From Brugia malayi (Eukaryota; Nematoda; Chromadorea; Rhabditida; Onchocercidae), in the NCBI RefSeq assembly GCF_000002995.4, contig NW_025062478.1, positions 5,370,001 to 5,434,000 on the forward strand: a stretch of DNA of 64,000 nucleotides, written 5' to 3'. Position 1 is the first letter of the stretch; each line of letters opens with the position of its first letter. The notes under the pieces were generated by a model. The model was not told where the DNA came from. It ran no database searches and was given only the letters and a program-made list of their open reading frames with translations. The position numbers and the translations under genes were made by a program. Positions 38,301 to 52,124 of this stretch are shown here, in pieces.

Positions 38301-41300
38301 ATAAATAAAATCAGCTAATGATTCAAGCAATCAAAAATTACTAAGCTAGCGCATAATAATGAGTATTTCTGACAAAGTGAAGCAACACGAAATGATTATA
38401 TATCCCAAGTTAGAGGTATTCTTTGACTGCTTGAATCATTGGTTGTTATAATAACGATTAAATGAAACAACAGAAAAAAAAAAGCACTAGAAATGATTTA
38501 CGAGGCAAAAGAAAGAATATAATTTCTGTACTTGCAATTTTCCTACCGGGAATATGGAATGTACAGTGTCCTTTTAACCGCTTAATGTTCTCATAAATCG
38601 TTAGTATCAATTTATTCTTCACTAATAATTCAGTTCCAGATTAGCATATTCCATAGGCAAAAACAAAACGAAACTCGAAAAAGATTGGAAAAGGAAATTC
38701 CGGTATCGAATGACTCAGAATGAATTTTTTGAAATCGACAAAGAGAAATGAATGATCGAAAGCTCAATCAATAAAATCATTGATTCCTTGATTGCTAACT
38801 TTGAAAATGCTTTCAAGATATCTTTTCTGCACCATCAAACCATCTCATCATTATCTTATTTTTCTCTATATAAATATAAATTTTTGATGCTTAGTCCTAA
38901 TATTTTTATGCAATATATTGTTGACAAGTATATTCTTTGCAGATTTTTATATTTTCTATAATATCTTCACAACTGCAATATGTACTAGCATCGAAGAACA
39001 ATAGAGTGAAAATAAAAAACAGCTTTTCATTATTTCATCTACTTATTATAGTATGCCAGTCAAGACTATGTTAGCTCTTATTGTTTCTATCATATAACCA
39101 TTTAAATCTGATTCATAGTTGCAGCATCAATATTTCTCTTATTCAAAATAAGAGATTTGTTCATAACACAACCAGGCAGTCTTGGAACGGATTGTAAAAA
39201 TAAAAAAAAAATGTGCTTATCACTAATTGAACTCAAATTTAGGTAAAGATTCATAGAGGGTAAACATTAAATACGATTCATAGAATTCATAGAACTCTTT
39301 TACTTCATATTTGCTCGACTAATTAAAGCACCCATATTATGAAAGAAATTTTATTAAGAAATATTCTCCCGTTATTATACATTGTATATCACAAGTCTCT
39401 TCTCTTCATTCTATCTCATCCACCGATGATGACTTTAACTTCCAGCTCTAGTGAAGCAAACTGACAGCTCTACGAAGCAATCAGCAATAGGATGCAGTGA
39501 GAAGATTCATACTGAATATCTAAATCTCTCTTTCTGCTCCTTCTCAATAGAAATAGGATCCATCAAAACAAGACTTAAGAGATGCTTAAAACAATTAAAA
39601 TCACATAAACGTATCATAAATATGAAACAGTCGGTTGTTACTCCACAGATGAAAGTAACTTTCCGTAGGAATTATTTTAAGGAAAGAAGAAAATATGTTG
39701 AAAGCATTACTTTCTCCTCACGCAACGAAAACAATTTAACTATAAACTTTCCCAGATCCTACCAAAACGATAATGTAACTACACTTTGGGAACGACCTTC
39801 AGAAGGATGATAAGGTCATCCGTTGAAGCAAGCATTCAGGTTCATCTACTTACTCCTTCAATTGTCATCAACAGTTGAGAGGAAAATAGTATGATTTAGA
39901 ATAGTGCTCATCACTGTTTAGTTACAATGTTCCATTACACTCAAAAATTTTCTTATTTACAAGAATGGAGAGACCACAGACCGACCAATATTTCTTGCCG
40001 GAAATCATAGACGTACAAATTAATTAAGGTAATTAATCTATCAATGGAACATCATAAACTGTTTCGAAAATTAAAAACTTTCAAGATCTACAAAAGGAAA
40101 TCACCATATCATTTTCTTCTCAATCAGAATAAAACGATTCGCGTCAGAATGGATAACTTATTCTCAATCTATTTACAACTATTCAAGGGAACTTACGTGG
40201 TGATGTTAATGTGTTAATATTAAATAGAAAACAGCATTGGAAAATTGTGAACAAAAAATTTAGTGATATTTCAGGATTATACATATGAAGTTCAAGTAAT
40301 TCAGTCATCAGACCAGATAAACATTCAATAGAACTAAACGACCTAAATATCATAGACAAGACAACAACACAGAGGGAATGGAAAACATATATAGACTAAA
40401 CCGTAATTATTGCTGTCAGAACCTCTTGTTACTATTTTTTTCTGACAACATGAAAATTAAGACTCAACAGTCCTTCTTTATAATGATAAAAAAAAAAAAA
40501 ACTGAGTGCTAAGGTCTATTTAGAAAAAACAGAAAAGAAAAAAATTGTTTTCAAGCAGGTGCAGTTCTTTATGAAGTAAGAAAAAGGATTCAATATTCAG
40601 ACAAACCAATTAGATCAAAAATTTCAGAAATTTAGTAATGTTATTTGTGTCACTGCTTACTAGACCCAACTCAAAAAATGACTGTCAATCGTTTAATTTT
40701 ATAGACATATAAGCACTACATAACTGAACAAAGACATTAGGATGAACCATGTCAAGGAAAGCTGAATTATCGTGTCATAAAAATAATTTAAAGAAACAGA
40801 AAAAACTTCCGATGTGAATAAGAAGTGATAAATTAACATGTCTTGTTTCAACAGCAATAACAAACCAAATAGCAATATCTCCCTTTTCCTTTGCTATTTT
40901 TTTTTTTTTTTTTTCAAAAAAATCACTTTTATCCTTGATTTTAATAAATCACAACAGGACAACAATTTGAACTGTTATATTTAGCCTCAAAAAGGAGAAA
41001 ACAGTGAAGTCATATGAGAACGCAAAAAGTCCTTTCTATTTGAAGCTTACTAAAAACCAAGAACTTTGGTAAATCAACAAGTTATTTTTATGCTCACCCT
41101 ACCACTCATCACCAGAAAAAAAGTTGAATACTGCTCACCTTAGTTTGACAAAACCATCGCTTGCGTCTGCTCATCAAACATTTATCAGCAATAAGCGGTG
41201 TTGTTTCGCAATAATCAGTTAGTACCATCTCTTCACAATACAATAACATTAACATTCTGTTATTTCATTCATAACAATGAAAAAAAAAAAAAAAAAAACG

Positions 41301-44300
41301 CTAGAACGCGAATGAACATGAATAAACACTTCACATCAAAATCCTATATCCAAAAACTTTGAGGCGGAGATATACCGAATCTTTTCAGTGGGAAACACTG
41401 GAACAGAAGTTTTCAAGGGAGAATGAATGCAGCAGTCTGTTAAAAGTTTTTTGGAAAATTGTAATACAGGCTGGTCGACCATAAATACAAAACATTAAAA
41501 GGAAAGAAAGAAGTCAAAATGAGAAATTATCGTTATTCAACTTGAATTGTCATCAGCACAAGAATAGAAACTGGATTATATAGAAATTGAGAAATTTGCT
41601 TATCGCTAAAATCAAAACTATCCATCATTTTTCTAGCTGAAGGCAGTGACGTGAAAGAATAGAGCTATCGTTCAGTACAAACCCTTCAAATTAGTTCCAA
41701 AAATTCTGATATAAGAAACTTCTGAACAAAAAGGCAAAACGCACATGAAGTTTATATTATTAAATGGGAAAACAGATGGAAAGAGCACAATACTGAAATT
41801 CCTAGGTTCCGGTCGAAACATTAAAAGAAAAACTCGAACGGGGAAAAAAGAGTTCTGGTCCTTTTATAGCATTCAAAAGAATGAGGGATGAGGATGGTGA
41901 AAGTAGAAAATAATGGGAGGATCAGAGGAATGGACAACAGTGGGTCGTCATATAAACGGAGTGTCCAAATCAATCACAACCATGCATAACTGACACTAAT
42001 ACAAATACATACATATACTAACGCTAACACACATACACATTTTGTGATAAGAGTTGAAAGGTGACAGGACCCTTCGACACTGAAAACAATACCATCATTA
42101 CGTCTCACAACAGGATATCTACGTCATGCCACGAAACCACCAGATCCCATAGATAAGAACAGTCTAAATCTGATTGACTTCGACATCATAGTAAAAGATC
42201 TAACAAATTCCTCACAATAAAACGATTTGTTTACTGGTGGCACGTTTTACAAAATAATTCGTAAGATTGTTTATCTAAAATGCTACATCTAAAATGAAAA
42301 GGGAAAACCAAAAAATACAAAATAAGTTAAATCTCAGGTAGCTGAGATTAAATAAAAATTAATATTTAAATGAACAGAAACAAAGAACTTCCAGTTCATT
42401 TTAAAATGATTTGTTATATACATAATATTTATCAATCTGTTATGAAATAAGAATATATGGAGGAGAATTTTGGGTACAACCTTTCTTTTCAATGGCTGAA
42501 TTCTTGAACCAATTCAAAGCCTACTTATGTTTCTAAATTCAATAACGCGAGGAAAAATCTGAAACAAGAATGATGCAACCTTTGTAACTAGTTCAGATAT
42601 TGAAATAGAGATTAAAATAAGGACAAATGAGTCACTCAATTATTTCAACTAAATAGCAACAAATCATTTTTTCAAAAAAAAAAAAAAAACATTTCCTAGG
42701 CATTTTAAAAGAGAAACAATTCAAAAAGAAGTTTCACTAAGCGTTGCATTAATACACAACTTGCTACTACAAACAGATTAATCAAATACAGAATGTTTCA
42801 TTAGAATGTTAAATGATGGATCGATATTGGAGTCTCCAAAGTAACATATGAATTTTGGATGGGCAAATTATTTTAAAGTTAAAGTAAAGTACTCAATCTT
42901 ATGAGTTTGTATCTAGCAATGATAGATAAGAAAATGTAAACTGCTAAGAGAAACTACTATCCAGATATTCTTAAAACTTTTTTACTTTTGAAAGCAAAGA
43001 TTTTATCAGTAGTTTTTAACTGGGAGAAATTTTTAGTATCCCTAAATGTTAACGGTGATCTCCTCAGAGCTCCACTTCAGCACAATGAGGCTTTTCCATT
43101 TTTCAACCAAAAAAAAAGTTCTAAATAGGTAAAATTCACATCAAAAAGAACATGTCCCATTTATCACTATTTTGATGGGGAATGAATGATGAAGACAACA
43201 ACGCGAAAACTTTGCGAACAAGAAGTTATTTCGACTGTTTGTTAAAAAACTTTGAAAAGAGGAAAATCTTGTTCAACCTGTCTCTGATTGCAGGGCAGAT
43301 ACAAAACGAAGACAGGCCATCAATAGAAACTATCAAATCCGAAATTAATCACAATCATCTGTCTCTCTTCAGCACAAGCCCTCTAACCATTGATTACACA
43401 AATATACATCGCCTCTCTGCATCTCTCTATCTTCTACATATCGTAGCCAATCTTTCCCCATGCCGTCTACAGATCGCTGCCAAATGATGAAATGAAAGAA
43501 AGAATTAAGCCAGCAAACAGCTAAATGTTTCTCCGGATACACAAAGAGACACTAATCATTTTTTACTGTTTGCAATTGCCGGCCTCAGAGGCGCTTCTTA
43601 CCACAACTGCTACTGGTTCAATTGATTCGTTTAAATCCGCGTTGGCAGTAACTGATACCTTCAGCAGACACTATGTCTATCACAATTATCTCAGAACAAA
43701 CGATCCGAGAGGTCAAAGCGCTGAAGTCAGGAAAACTCGATCTCATCTTTGAAAACGAGAGAAAGTAAACCAAAGAGGACAAAATGCAAAAAGACCACGA
43801 TAATCTGGGAAAACTTCAGGATTTCCGCACATTAAGCAACAACAGTCCAAATGAACATGTTCAGTAACACCACTGAATAGCGAAAATGAATAGATGTTTT
43901 TGGAGAGAACAAATAAGATAAACACATTTTGTTCCCTTCCCACCTTGTCCTCTTATTCTCCAAAAAATGAACTTCCGGCTATCTGTTACAAACAAAAACT
44001 CCTTACTCCGCCTCTTCCTGTTATTAATGTAGCTAGTTGTTTTTTCCTTTAACTTCCGTTGCAATTCTCTTGCAGAAATCGTAAAATCGTTGATTTACTT
44101 TTATATTCTCAAATAAAATGCAGAAAGTATTTTAGCGAAAGCAAACTCACATATTAGCAGCCTCAATAATAATAAACAATTTTCCCAGATAACTTCGTCA
44201 AGTCGATCAAACAACTAGACATGTTTTTTAAAAGTTTTTCGAATAAAGAATATGAAATAAGATTTTCCGACAGAAAAAAATCACTGGAATAATAAAAGAA

Positions 44301-47300
44301 TCATTGCATATAAAAAGATATTCGAAAAGAAAAAAGAAAGGCGCGAGGAAGCCGAACATACCAATTTCCAGAATTTCTATATAATTTTTAACTATCGTAT
44401 TTATGCAGCTTTTAACATATAACAGAACATAACAATCAATAAAACAGAAATTAGTAGAATTCACAAAAAGAAACAAATATAAAAGAGATATGAATAATAT
44501 TTTAGATGGATGACAAAAAAGCGAAAAAGTGAACATATGTATTTGACGTCAGAAGAATTTAATCCAACTTATAAAATTCATTATCAGATTTATAAATTCT
44601 CTTAAGTCACTTACCCTTATACTTGGCTCCACTTCCAATGCATACGATTCATTTTGATACATTTGGATATCACTGATAATTGATGCTATCCGACGGCATT
44701 TCACAAAAGACACCATCACTTTACGACCTGTTGCACCCACGACTGATGTGTTACCATCAGCACTAATCTTAAATATAATGTATAGATTTATCACCAGTAA
44801 ACTGTCACATAACTTTAAACATAATAAGATCGAACTTTAAATTTAAAGAAATCACTTCAGAAAGCACAAGGTAGGATAAGACTGCTATTGAGTAAAAGTC
44901 AAACAAAAGTGAATACTAATCTATGGAACTGCTTAAATGGAATGAATAAACTGTGAAACATGTTAAAAGTTAAGCATATAATAGCCGTTTACATAACAAA
45001 AGTGTACAAAAGTGTACATATTAAGTCCTCATTTTCAAAGCCAAAGGCTATTAAAAATGTGTCAAATTTATTACCAATCTAAATGCCTCTGCCTGAAACA
45101 GAAATCAATATCTAAATTGGTGTATGTTTTGATCGTTTAAAAGCACTTCCGGCATTTCAGTCCTTGTGAGTACCGAGAGCTTAATATGAATTTAGTTTGT
45201 AACACAATAACACAGATGGATAATTATAAAAACACCATTCAAGTTTTTTAAAAAAAAAAAAAAAAACCTGCTCATGAGTGAGATCTTCGCTCTGTACAAA
45301 TGTACTGTTCCCTTCTTCGTAAAAAAAGATTTTGGAAAGATAATGACCTTAAAGATTTCGCATAAACATAATGATACAATCCAATATAATTTCCAGATTC
45401 GTTTTAAGATATCGTAATTATACTGGTGCAGCCAATTAAGGTCTGCCTAAACTGCGAAGAAAATCGATCGTGCTAATGAAAACAAAACAAATTCTTGAAT
45501 ATTATAAAACATATCCCAATGAAATTCAGTTTTTTTCTAAATAGATATCATTGGAATTAAATGTTATTCATGCTCTATTTGTATAGTACTTATCAAAACT
45601 AACCAAAAAATGGGACACAAGGCGGATTTATACTTTTCAATCGTTCAATCATTTCTTTCCAGTGCGGATTGCACAGTTTCTTGAATTTTTCATACCATAC
45701 TTGCTTTTCCCGATCAATTCTCTTCAAGCTCATCATTATGAACCAAATACAAAATGATTATGAACTCAGTGCAAAAGTTTTAAATTTAATAAAATGACAT
45801 AAATAAACGGCACAAACAACAAAAAATAGAAAAGCAAATATGAGCAAAAAATACCTCCCAACATGCCTTAAGCCGATATACAGAGCTACTATTCAGAGCA
45901 GAATATAAAGCAACGAGTCCAGTGAAATTGTTGAGTTCTTCGAAAACAGACATTATTTCTAGCACACGTGAGAACATATATACTCGCTCGTCCAATGAAC
46001 AAGTTTCCACAATAGAGCGAGCAACCCAATAAGTTAACTTGAAAAAGTTAAATTAACCGAACATACAACAAAGGTTTATAATACTTATCAAGATATCATT
46101 TAATGCGTGTTAGAAATACTAATAAGAAAAGTTTGCTAGCAAAAAGAAGCACTTCCCCCTTGAATGATTTATACTAAAGCAGGAATATAAATATTTAAGC
46201 GAAATATTAACAAACCATAGTACTATGATCGATGAGCTTAAGCAATTGTGGACTTCTAAGATCTTTATCCCTTTTCGTCCATGCTGAACCAACCAATTCG
46301 ATGGGTTTAATAGCTTTATAAAGGTCAAATTGTAACAGGGTTATCTGTCGACCAATTTCAATTGGATGTAATGACAAGAGATCGTACGTTTCGATGGCTC
46401 CTTTCTCGGCAATATGCCACAAAATCTAAAAATACCTATTCAAATTAAATGCTATAACAAAGAAACGAAGATAGAATTTTTAACTGAATTTTTTGATTGG
46501 TTTTACATGCTGTATCCATATATAGGAAACGAAAATCAAACTTCTAATCATTTTATCACGAAGTACGTAGCAAGCTCCCTGTGTTTAACAAGATTCGAAA
46601 GTTTTGGAAATTTTTAATCCATATAACAACTAACGTATATTACCTTACCTTCGGTTTCTGTGGACCATACGAAGTGGTTGCCACTGGGGAAGGTTCACTT
46701 TCTAAACCACTATGTGTCGCCGACGGTATTATATCAACTCGTTTCTTCCTTTCGATACAAGTATGAAAAAAAACGATGATGAAAGAATTTTTTGAAAAAA
46801 GGACAAAAGTGGTAAGGAGTAGCCGTGATAAAGTGTATAAATATGACAAAGTTCAATTGTCCACTTATATTTTTGATAATGAAACTATAAAAATAATAAC
46901 GTTGTGCAAAATTAAATTATAAATAAAAAGGATATGAATTATAAACAAGAAATTTGTTACCTTAATGCTCTTACACCATTTCTTGTACTGATTGATAACT
47001 TTTCCATGAGAATCAGTTTCTTCCAAAAACGAACATAAGTTTTCCAACAAAACGGGATTATGCTCGAAATCATACCAGTGGTTATTGACCCACTGTCGAA
47101 TCACACTTAGTACTCTGTGTAAAAAATTGTTATGAGAGAAACTTTTCCAGATGACTAAAAAGTTTTTATTCATCTGGAAAAGTTTATAAGGTTCCAATAC
47201 TTATTATTCACTCTTCTGCTGAATCTATCATCGTTAAAAATCGTTAAAAAGAAACTCCAGAGCAAAAATAATTAATGATATAAGGAAAATACTGGAAAAG

Positions 47301-50300
47301 TACCTGCACTGTATTGGTTGCTGATATTCTTTGCGAAATCGCTGATAACTTCGCTCAATTCTATTTAGCACTGTCGGAGAAACTTGGATCCTCAGACCTT
47401 GAGAATGTGCTGCGGCACAAGGACCATTTAAAAGCTCACTAAAACAATGCAACGAACTCTCCTTTTTGTACATTTTATTTTAGAAAAAAACGCATCTATT
47501 CCAATCCTAAATTGCATTTCCATAGATTTCGAAGTGTAAATTAACAAAATTTCGCTGATTTTACCGTGACTCCAAACTAGATATACTATTCGCTTCAGCT
47601 ATTTGGAGTTGTGGCGGAATAGGTACTTGAAAACGTTCGATGAGCAACTGCAACAATTCTGAGGATGTGCAAAATGAGTGATAAGTGGTCAGGAAAGTAC
47701 GCACATAATTATAATCCGTGTATCTAAAAAATGGGCGATGAAAAGTGGATGATTAATACAGGACAACTTTATTCTTGGCTGTAAACACTGTAGAAAAGAC
47801 TAAAAAGTTATCAAAAGTATCCGTACAATTCACAAATTTGTCATCAACTGTCAGTAAAAACGATTTAGAACTTGCAAGTGATAAGTTAAGCGTTCAACAA
47901 GTTTTAGAACAGTTCCATGCTTAACGACTGGTATCCCACTACTTGATGTATAATCTTCAAACACAATATTTTCATCGCAGTCTTGATCAGCGAACCTGGA
48001 ATTTTAATTGAAAGAATTCAAAAAGAGTCTAAATGCATTATTATAGCAATAAATGTCACAGAGTATTTGTAAGTAAGAACATCAATGGAAATGTAAAATT
48101 ATACCTATACTGGTCAGATGTCGGCAAAATTAGTGGAACTCGTTTTTCTTCTTCTTTCAACGATGCATCCAACATTCGATCTAATGAACTAAAAGGCACG
48201 GAAAAGAAGAAATCGAAAATTTTAAATTTTATTGTAAGTGAATGTAGACAAATCGAAGAGTTCTATACCTTTTCGCCTGAATTTTGACTAAATCGCACAT
48301 CCAACTAGTTTTCTCTTCCGGCGTTCGACAAAGCAAAGTCCAGGAAGTGTTGTCTCCTCGTTCATGAGTTATCGATCGCGATACAATTTTAAAGGCATTT
48401 TGAAATTCTACAATAGATGACTAGAACAGGCAAAAATGAAATCAGTTACAATACAGATATTATTCAGCTAATAACATTTAGGCTAATACTAGTGATACCT
48501 TACTTAAAGTAGAAAAGAAATAAAAGTACCAATCACCAACCTTCAGTATCTTTTAGATCGAATATATCAGTTTTACGTATAAGCACTTTATCCTTAAATT
48601 TATAAAGTGGTTTCTCTGGCCTTGAAGAGCGTAATGTTTTACAAAGCACCAAAAGATGATCGAAGAGAAATGTATGACGCATAGTTATTCCCCTGTTCTT
48701 TTTCAGCGTATCTGTAGGGGATTTTTGAAATTCGGAAATAATAAACCTAACACAAAACATTATCAGATTGCTAAATTTCATAGAAAAACGTTTAATTATA
48801 ATAGCATAACTAATTATTTCTTAGGAATTTAAACCGTTGGTTATAAAGTAGTTTATGGTTTAATAAGTCTAGCTGTAAAAATAAAAATCTTACCAACAGA
48901 AGATGGTGGTCCAGATCGCAACAGTAACAAATCACCTTCTGTAAGATAAGTTAATGAGTAATATTGTAGTTTCAAAAAATAATATTGTAGATATAAAATG
49001 CATAAAGAACAAAAACTAGTTCATCCAGTACTTACTGAGAACTTATTTTCCTCCACTTTATTCGGATGGACTTTAATAAACTTTGTCATGTGAGCTCTTT
49101 ATGACATTAAATAATCCTTTTATTTATAAAAAAATCCAGAGAGATGAAACCTCTAATAACTTCTGCACATTTGTAACCAATTTCCTTCCCTTCCCATAAT
49201 TCAATGCTTCGCTGAATTTCTTGGATCCTTCGTCTCTGACGTGAGCAATTTGATTCTGGCAAAGCACGAACGCTTTGTTCCCTATAAAGTGGTAATGAAT
49301 GGGATATAAAAGGAAAGCAGCAATCATGGAATTTTCAATTGTGTTAAAATAAAAATTAGAACTAACGTTTTCAGATGATTAATCAGAAATAAAGGACATA
49401 GCGACTCCATTTTTACAGCAAGACCGCTAAAATAACTTTTCGTGCTTTTTAAATCTTCGATTTCATCAGGCGGTCGTGCCAGGTGACATAAAATCTAGGA
49501 TGAACCACGAATTAAAAAAAATCTGTAAAAATGATGACTTAGCAATTAAAAATATGTACATTTTATTACGATTTTATAATACAACAAATTTACTATACTG
49601 CAGTTGCTTATTAAATGTAGCAGTGTTAGGATAACAGAAAAATTCAGATTAAAATTTGGATGAATTCAGACTGAATCTAAATTTTTAGAATTAGGAAAAA
49701 ACTAACATTTGTAAACTCAACATAACGAAAGAAATGAATAACAGGAATTTCGAGAAGAGAAGGAAGCACGTATTTAACAGCAAGTCGAAACGCTTCACCC
49801 CCAGGAGTTATACTGTGTGTCCGATCTTCCAGCTTAAAAAAAAAAAACGACTGTCTCAAAAAATTTCCTTCCCAAAATATACTCATTTATTCACAATCTT
49901 TCTTATTTGCGTTAAAATTGTGATTATGTGCGAAATATTAGAAATAATTCCAAACAATAACAAAAAAGCATCATATTTTACCAAGAAAAAATGTTCATAT
50001 TTAGCATCGTTCAACACTTTTTCTATTACAGTTGTCAGCGACTGTTTGAATAAATCCTTAAAATATATCATAAAGAATAAATTCCTAACATCTCATATTC
50101 AAAAATGAGGAAGAGATTTCAAACCATATTTTGGCTGAATTTATTTATCTTATAGAAAATACCATATAAGCAATGTAAACATCAAATTCATGAGCTTCCG
50201 CAAGTTCCCATAAACCAGCTCCTACACATGGAGTATCAGACATTTCAATTGCATCTTCTAACATTCGCTGAACCTTCACTGTTAATTCATGCAATTCCAA

Positions 50301-50370
50301 AATGTTGCCAAACATTTCATCAAGACAGTGCTGGAAATATATTTCATATTAATGACTTGCTAAAAAAACA

Positions 50371-50415
<45 letters not shown>

Positions 50416-52124
50416 AAAAACTTAGTCATAAACAGACAGAAATGTAATACAAGAAAATATTAAGCTTATTAGAAATTACTGCATCATGCTCGAAAGCAGT
50501 CTCAAAACGACGCCGAAAGACATGAATGATGAGATTAAGATCACGAAGATATTGAGCTTCCTCACGATTGAAATCGCGTGATGCCTAAATTTACATCTCT
50601 TTTGATGCATGCAAGACAATACATAATAAGTGTATGTATAACAAATGAACGCGCAAAAAAAGTCAGAGAAATGCAATTTGCTGATGACGGCAGCGCCATA
50701 TGCTACAATATAAATAAAAGATACGTGATAATTTTAAAATCACCTAAAAAGCACCTCATCATATGACATTTCTTGCACAATATCTTCGACATTATCATTT
50801 AATATTCCGGCTGTGGATGTCTCCTCTTCATTGTACAACATTTCTGTAAGCTCCATCAAGCTCTACAAAGTTAGAATTATGAAGGCCATGAATCGAAAAG
50901 TTATCCAAATAATAAAGCACAAACATAAATTTTGGAAAAGGCAGGAGAATTACCTTCTTGTCTGGTAGAAAGATTTACCATTAATCTACTTAAAACTCCA
51001 ATGTTTGTCAATAATAAAAATGAATCATAATAAAATGACTCACTGTATCAGCACTAAGCGCAATTTTCAAATTCTGCAAACCAATAGTGGGATCACATTT
51101 CCTTATATTTTTCACATAGTTTCCAGTCCACTGAAATAAATGACAATTACATCTAAGAAATAACTGAACATTTCATTACGATATGTTACTTCAAAAAAAG
51201 AGACAAAGATGCTTCCAATATACCTTTAGTATATCTGCAGCAATGTATTCGATAACGGAAAGCAAGTATAGCATTACCTCCTCATCTAATTTGTAACCCA
51301 GCAATTCCTGCAACACTCAACAGTTATTATTTGTATAACATAGTAATAAATTATTGATTTCAAAATAAAAGATACGAAATGATACCTTCAGTTTTGGTTG
51401 CAACATGTGCAAAAGTGACATCAGGCTTTTTGAGTTTGCATTTCGTTTATCATGAAGTTTTTTCCGTGGAATTCTGTGTAATGCTTCAGGAGTATTTTGA
51501 AACTGAAATAGAACATCTGCACAATCACTTGCAGCGCAAAAAACATTGATAACAGCAGCGCGAACGAATAATGAAGTTTCTAACGAAGGGAGTACCTGCA
51601 TAACCCAATGGAACATGCTTGCCGGCAAAGTGGTACGCATATTTCGTTCCATGTCCTCGATTGTCTGTGGATGATATTCCAGTAATTCAAAAAATAAACA
51701 TATCAAGATTTCTTGGATATGTTCAGCAGCTGCTTGGTCCAGTCCGATGCCAGGATGACAATTGTTGGATATCTGAAGATGTAGATACCAACAATGATAA
51801 CGCCACATTGAAACAGTCAAAAGCATTTAAAAAATACTTGAATTTGGTGATATAATAATGAATATTAACGGTAAGAGGTAATAAGAATTCCAAAGACTAA
51901 AAACTGTCAAAAGATGTAATTTACTGGAAAGTAACGAAACAAGAAAAGAACATAGTGATAATTTACACTAGTAAGTGGTAAAGCATAGCGCGGTATGCAA
52001 CAAGTGATAATTAGTTATTTACCTGATATATCCGATCGATGAATACCTTCTGACTCTTCCACTGCGATTGACGGTTAGCTACTAATGAGCGATTAAAGGT
52101 AGCATCACCCACGCTGATGCTCAT
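32858..52124 (-). CDS. sos-1: Son of sevenless Ras guanine-nucleotide exchange factor
   Basis: SOS loads Ras with GTP downstream of receptor tyrosine kinases after SEM-5/Grb2 recruits it to the membrane. Thirty-three exons join in phase to about 1453 residues (C. elegans SOS-1 is of similar size). Domain order is complete: histone-fold N-terminus, DH, PH, REM, Cdc25-type RasGEF, Pro-rich tail; each block is listed separately with exons. The start ATG at 52124 follows an acceptor (CTTCAG ending at 52145) by 20 bases, so trans-splicing is likely. Oddities: one GC-AG intron (47724-47875), one 93-base segment that may be retained as coding (51503-51595), one 40-base exon with a weak acceptor (34268-34307), and an 8.3 kb intron splitting the end of the RasGEF domain (36311-44614). 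All other junctions are canonical. Confidence 0.96.
36191..46425 (-). other. sos: RasGEF (Cdc25) catalytic domain
   Basis: Exons 46425-46216, 46037-45855, 45721-45604, 45347-45268, 44767-44615 and 36310-36191, residues about 838-1125. Motifs in order: [68 protein letters not shown], then [11 protein letters not shown], each aligning with human SOS1. The catalytic hairpin region is present, so exchange activity on Ras is expected. The last exon is separated from the rest by 8.3 kb. Confidence 0.95.
36311..44614 (-). other. 8.3 kb intron of sos
   Basis: Flanking exons join in phase and the encoded junction (PSIR then HFFETINP) matches human SOS without a gap, so the intron is real. It holds two plus-strand open frames (39622-39810 from the first ATG; 43182-43487) that I cannot identify, several poly(A) runs and a locally higher-GC patch near 43190-43990. 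No domain was recognised on either strand. Confidence 0.8.
46649..47995 (-). other. sos: REM (Ras exchanger motif) domain
   Basis: Exons 47995-47876, 47723-47565, 47438-47304, 47114-46961 and 46744-46649, residues about 616-837. Motifs: [38 protein letters not shown] and [13 protein letters not shown], as in human SOS ([21 protein letters not shown]). This domain binds Ras-GTP allosterically in SOS proteins. The first intron here uses a GC donor. The last exon holds a diverged linker before the Cdc25 domain. Confidence 0.94.
48105..49281 (-). other. sos: end of DH and PH domain
   Basis: Exons 49281-49151, 48938-48894, 48711-48541, 48407-48269 and 48188-48105, residues about 426-616. The helix ending [20 protein letters not shown] matches human [20 protein letters not shown]. 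The PH strands follow: [49 protein letters not shown]. The linker then reads [15 protein letters not shown]. The exon 49281-49151 joins directly to 48938-48894; a decoy open stretch between them is not used. Confidence 0.92.
49367..50862 (-). other. sos: DH (Dbl homology) domain
   Basis: Exons 50862-50755, 50584-50480, 50330-50163, 50056-49982, 49832-49707 and 49494-49367, residues about 190-426. The first helix [18 protein letters not shown] matches human YIRELNLIIKVFREPF. Then come [13 protein letters not shown], and [20 protein letters not shown] against human [20 protein letters not shown]. A 43-base poly(A) microsatellite sits in one intron. Confidence 0.92.
50372..50414. repeat. poly(A) microsatellite, 43 bases
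   Basis: Uninterrupted A-run in a sos intron. Confidence 0.97.
51044..52124 (-). other. sos: histone-fold N-terminal domain
   Basis: Exons 52124-52023, 51772-51596, 51502-51386, 51307-51224 and 51130-51044, residues 1-189. Conserved pieces are [20 protein letters not shown] and [16 protein letters not shown] (human [37 protein letters not shown]). In SOS this tandem histone fold binds acidic lipids and holds the protein autoinhibited. The 93 bases 51503-51595 are treated as intron, but have no stop. Confidence 0.9.

Noticed and set aside
39451..39810. 119-codon plus-strand frame in the sos intron as a gene.
   Set aside because: It opens with GTG; the first ATG is at 39622, there is no signal, domain or splice context. 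Mentioned only as a point to check.
49032..49094. Possible extra sos exon (open stretch with [15 protein letters not shown]) between the DH and PH parts.
   Set aside because: Including it needs a poor donor while ignoring an adjacent GTAAGT. Skipping it joins VIR to EGDLLLL in phase, matching human EFIMEGTLTRVG.
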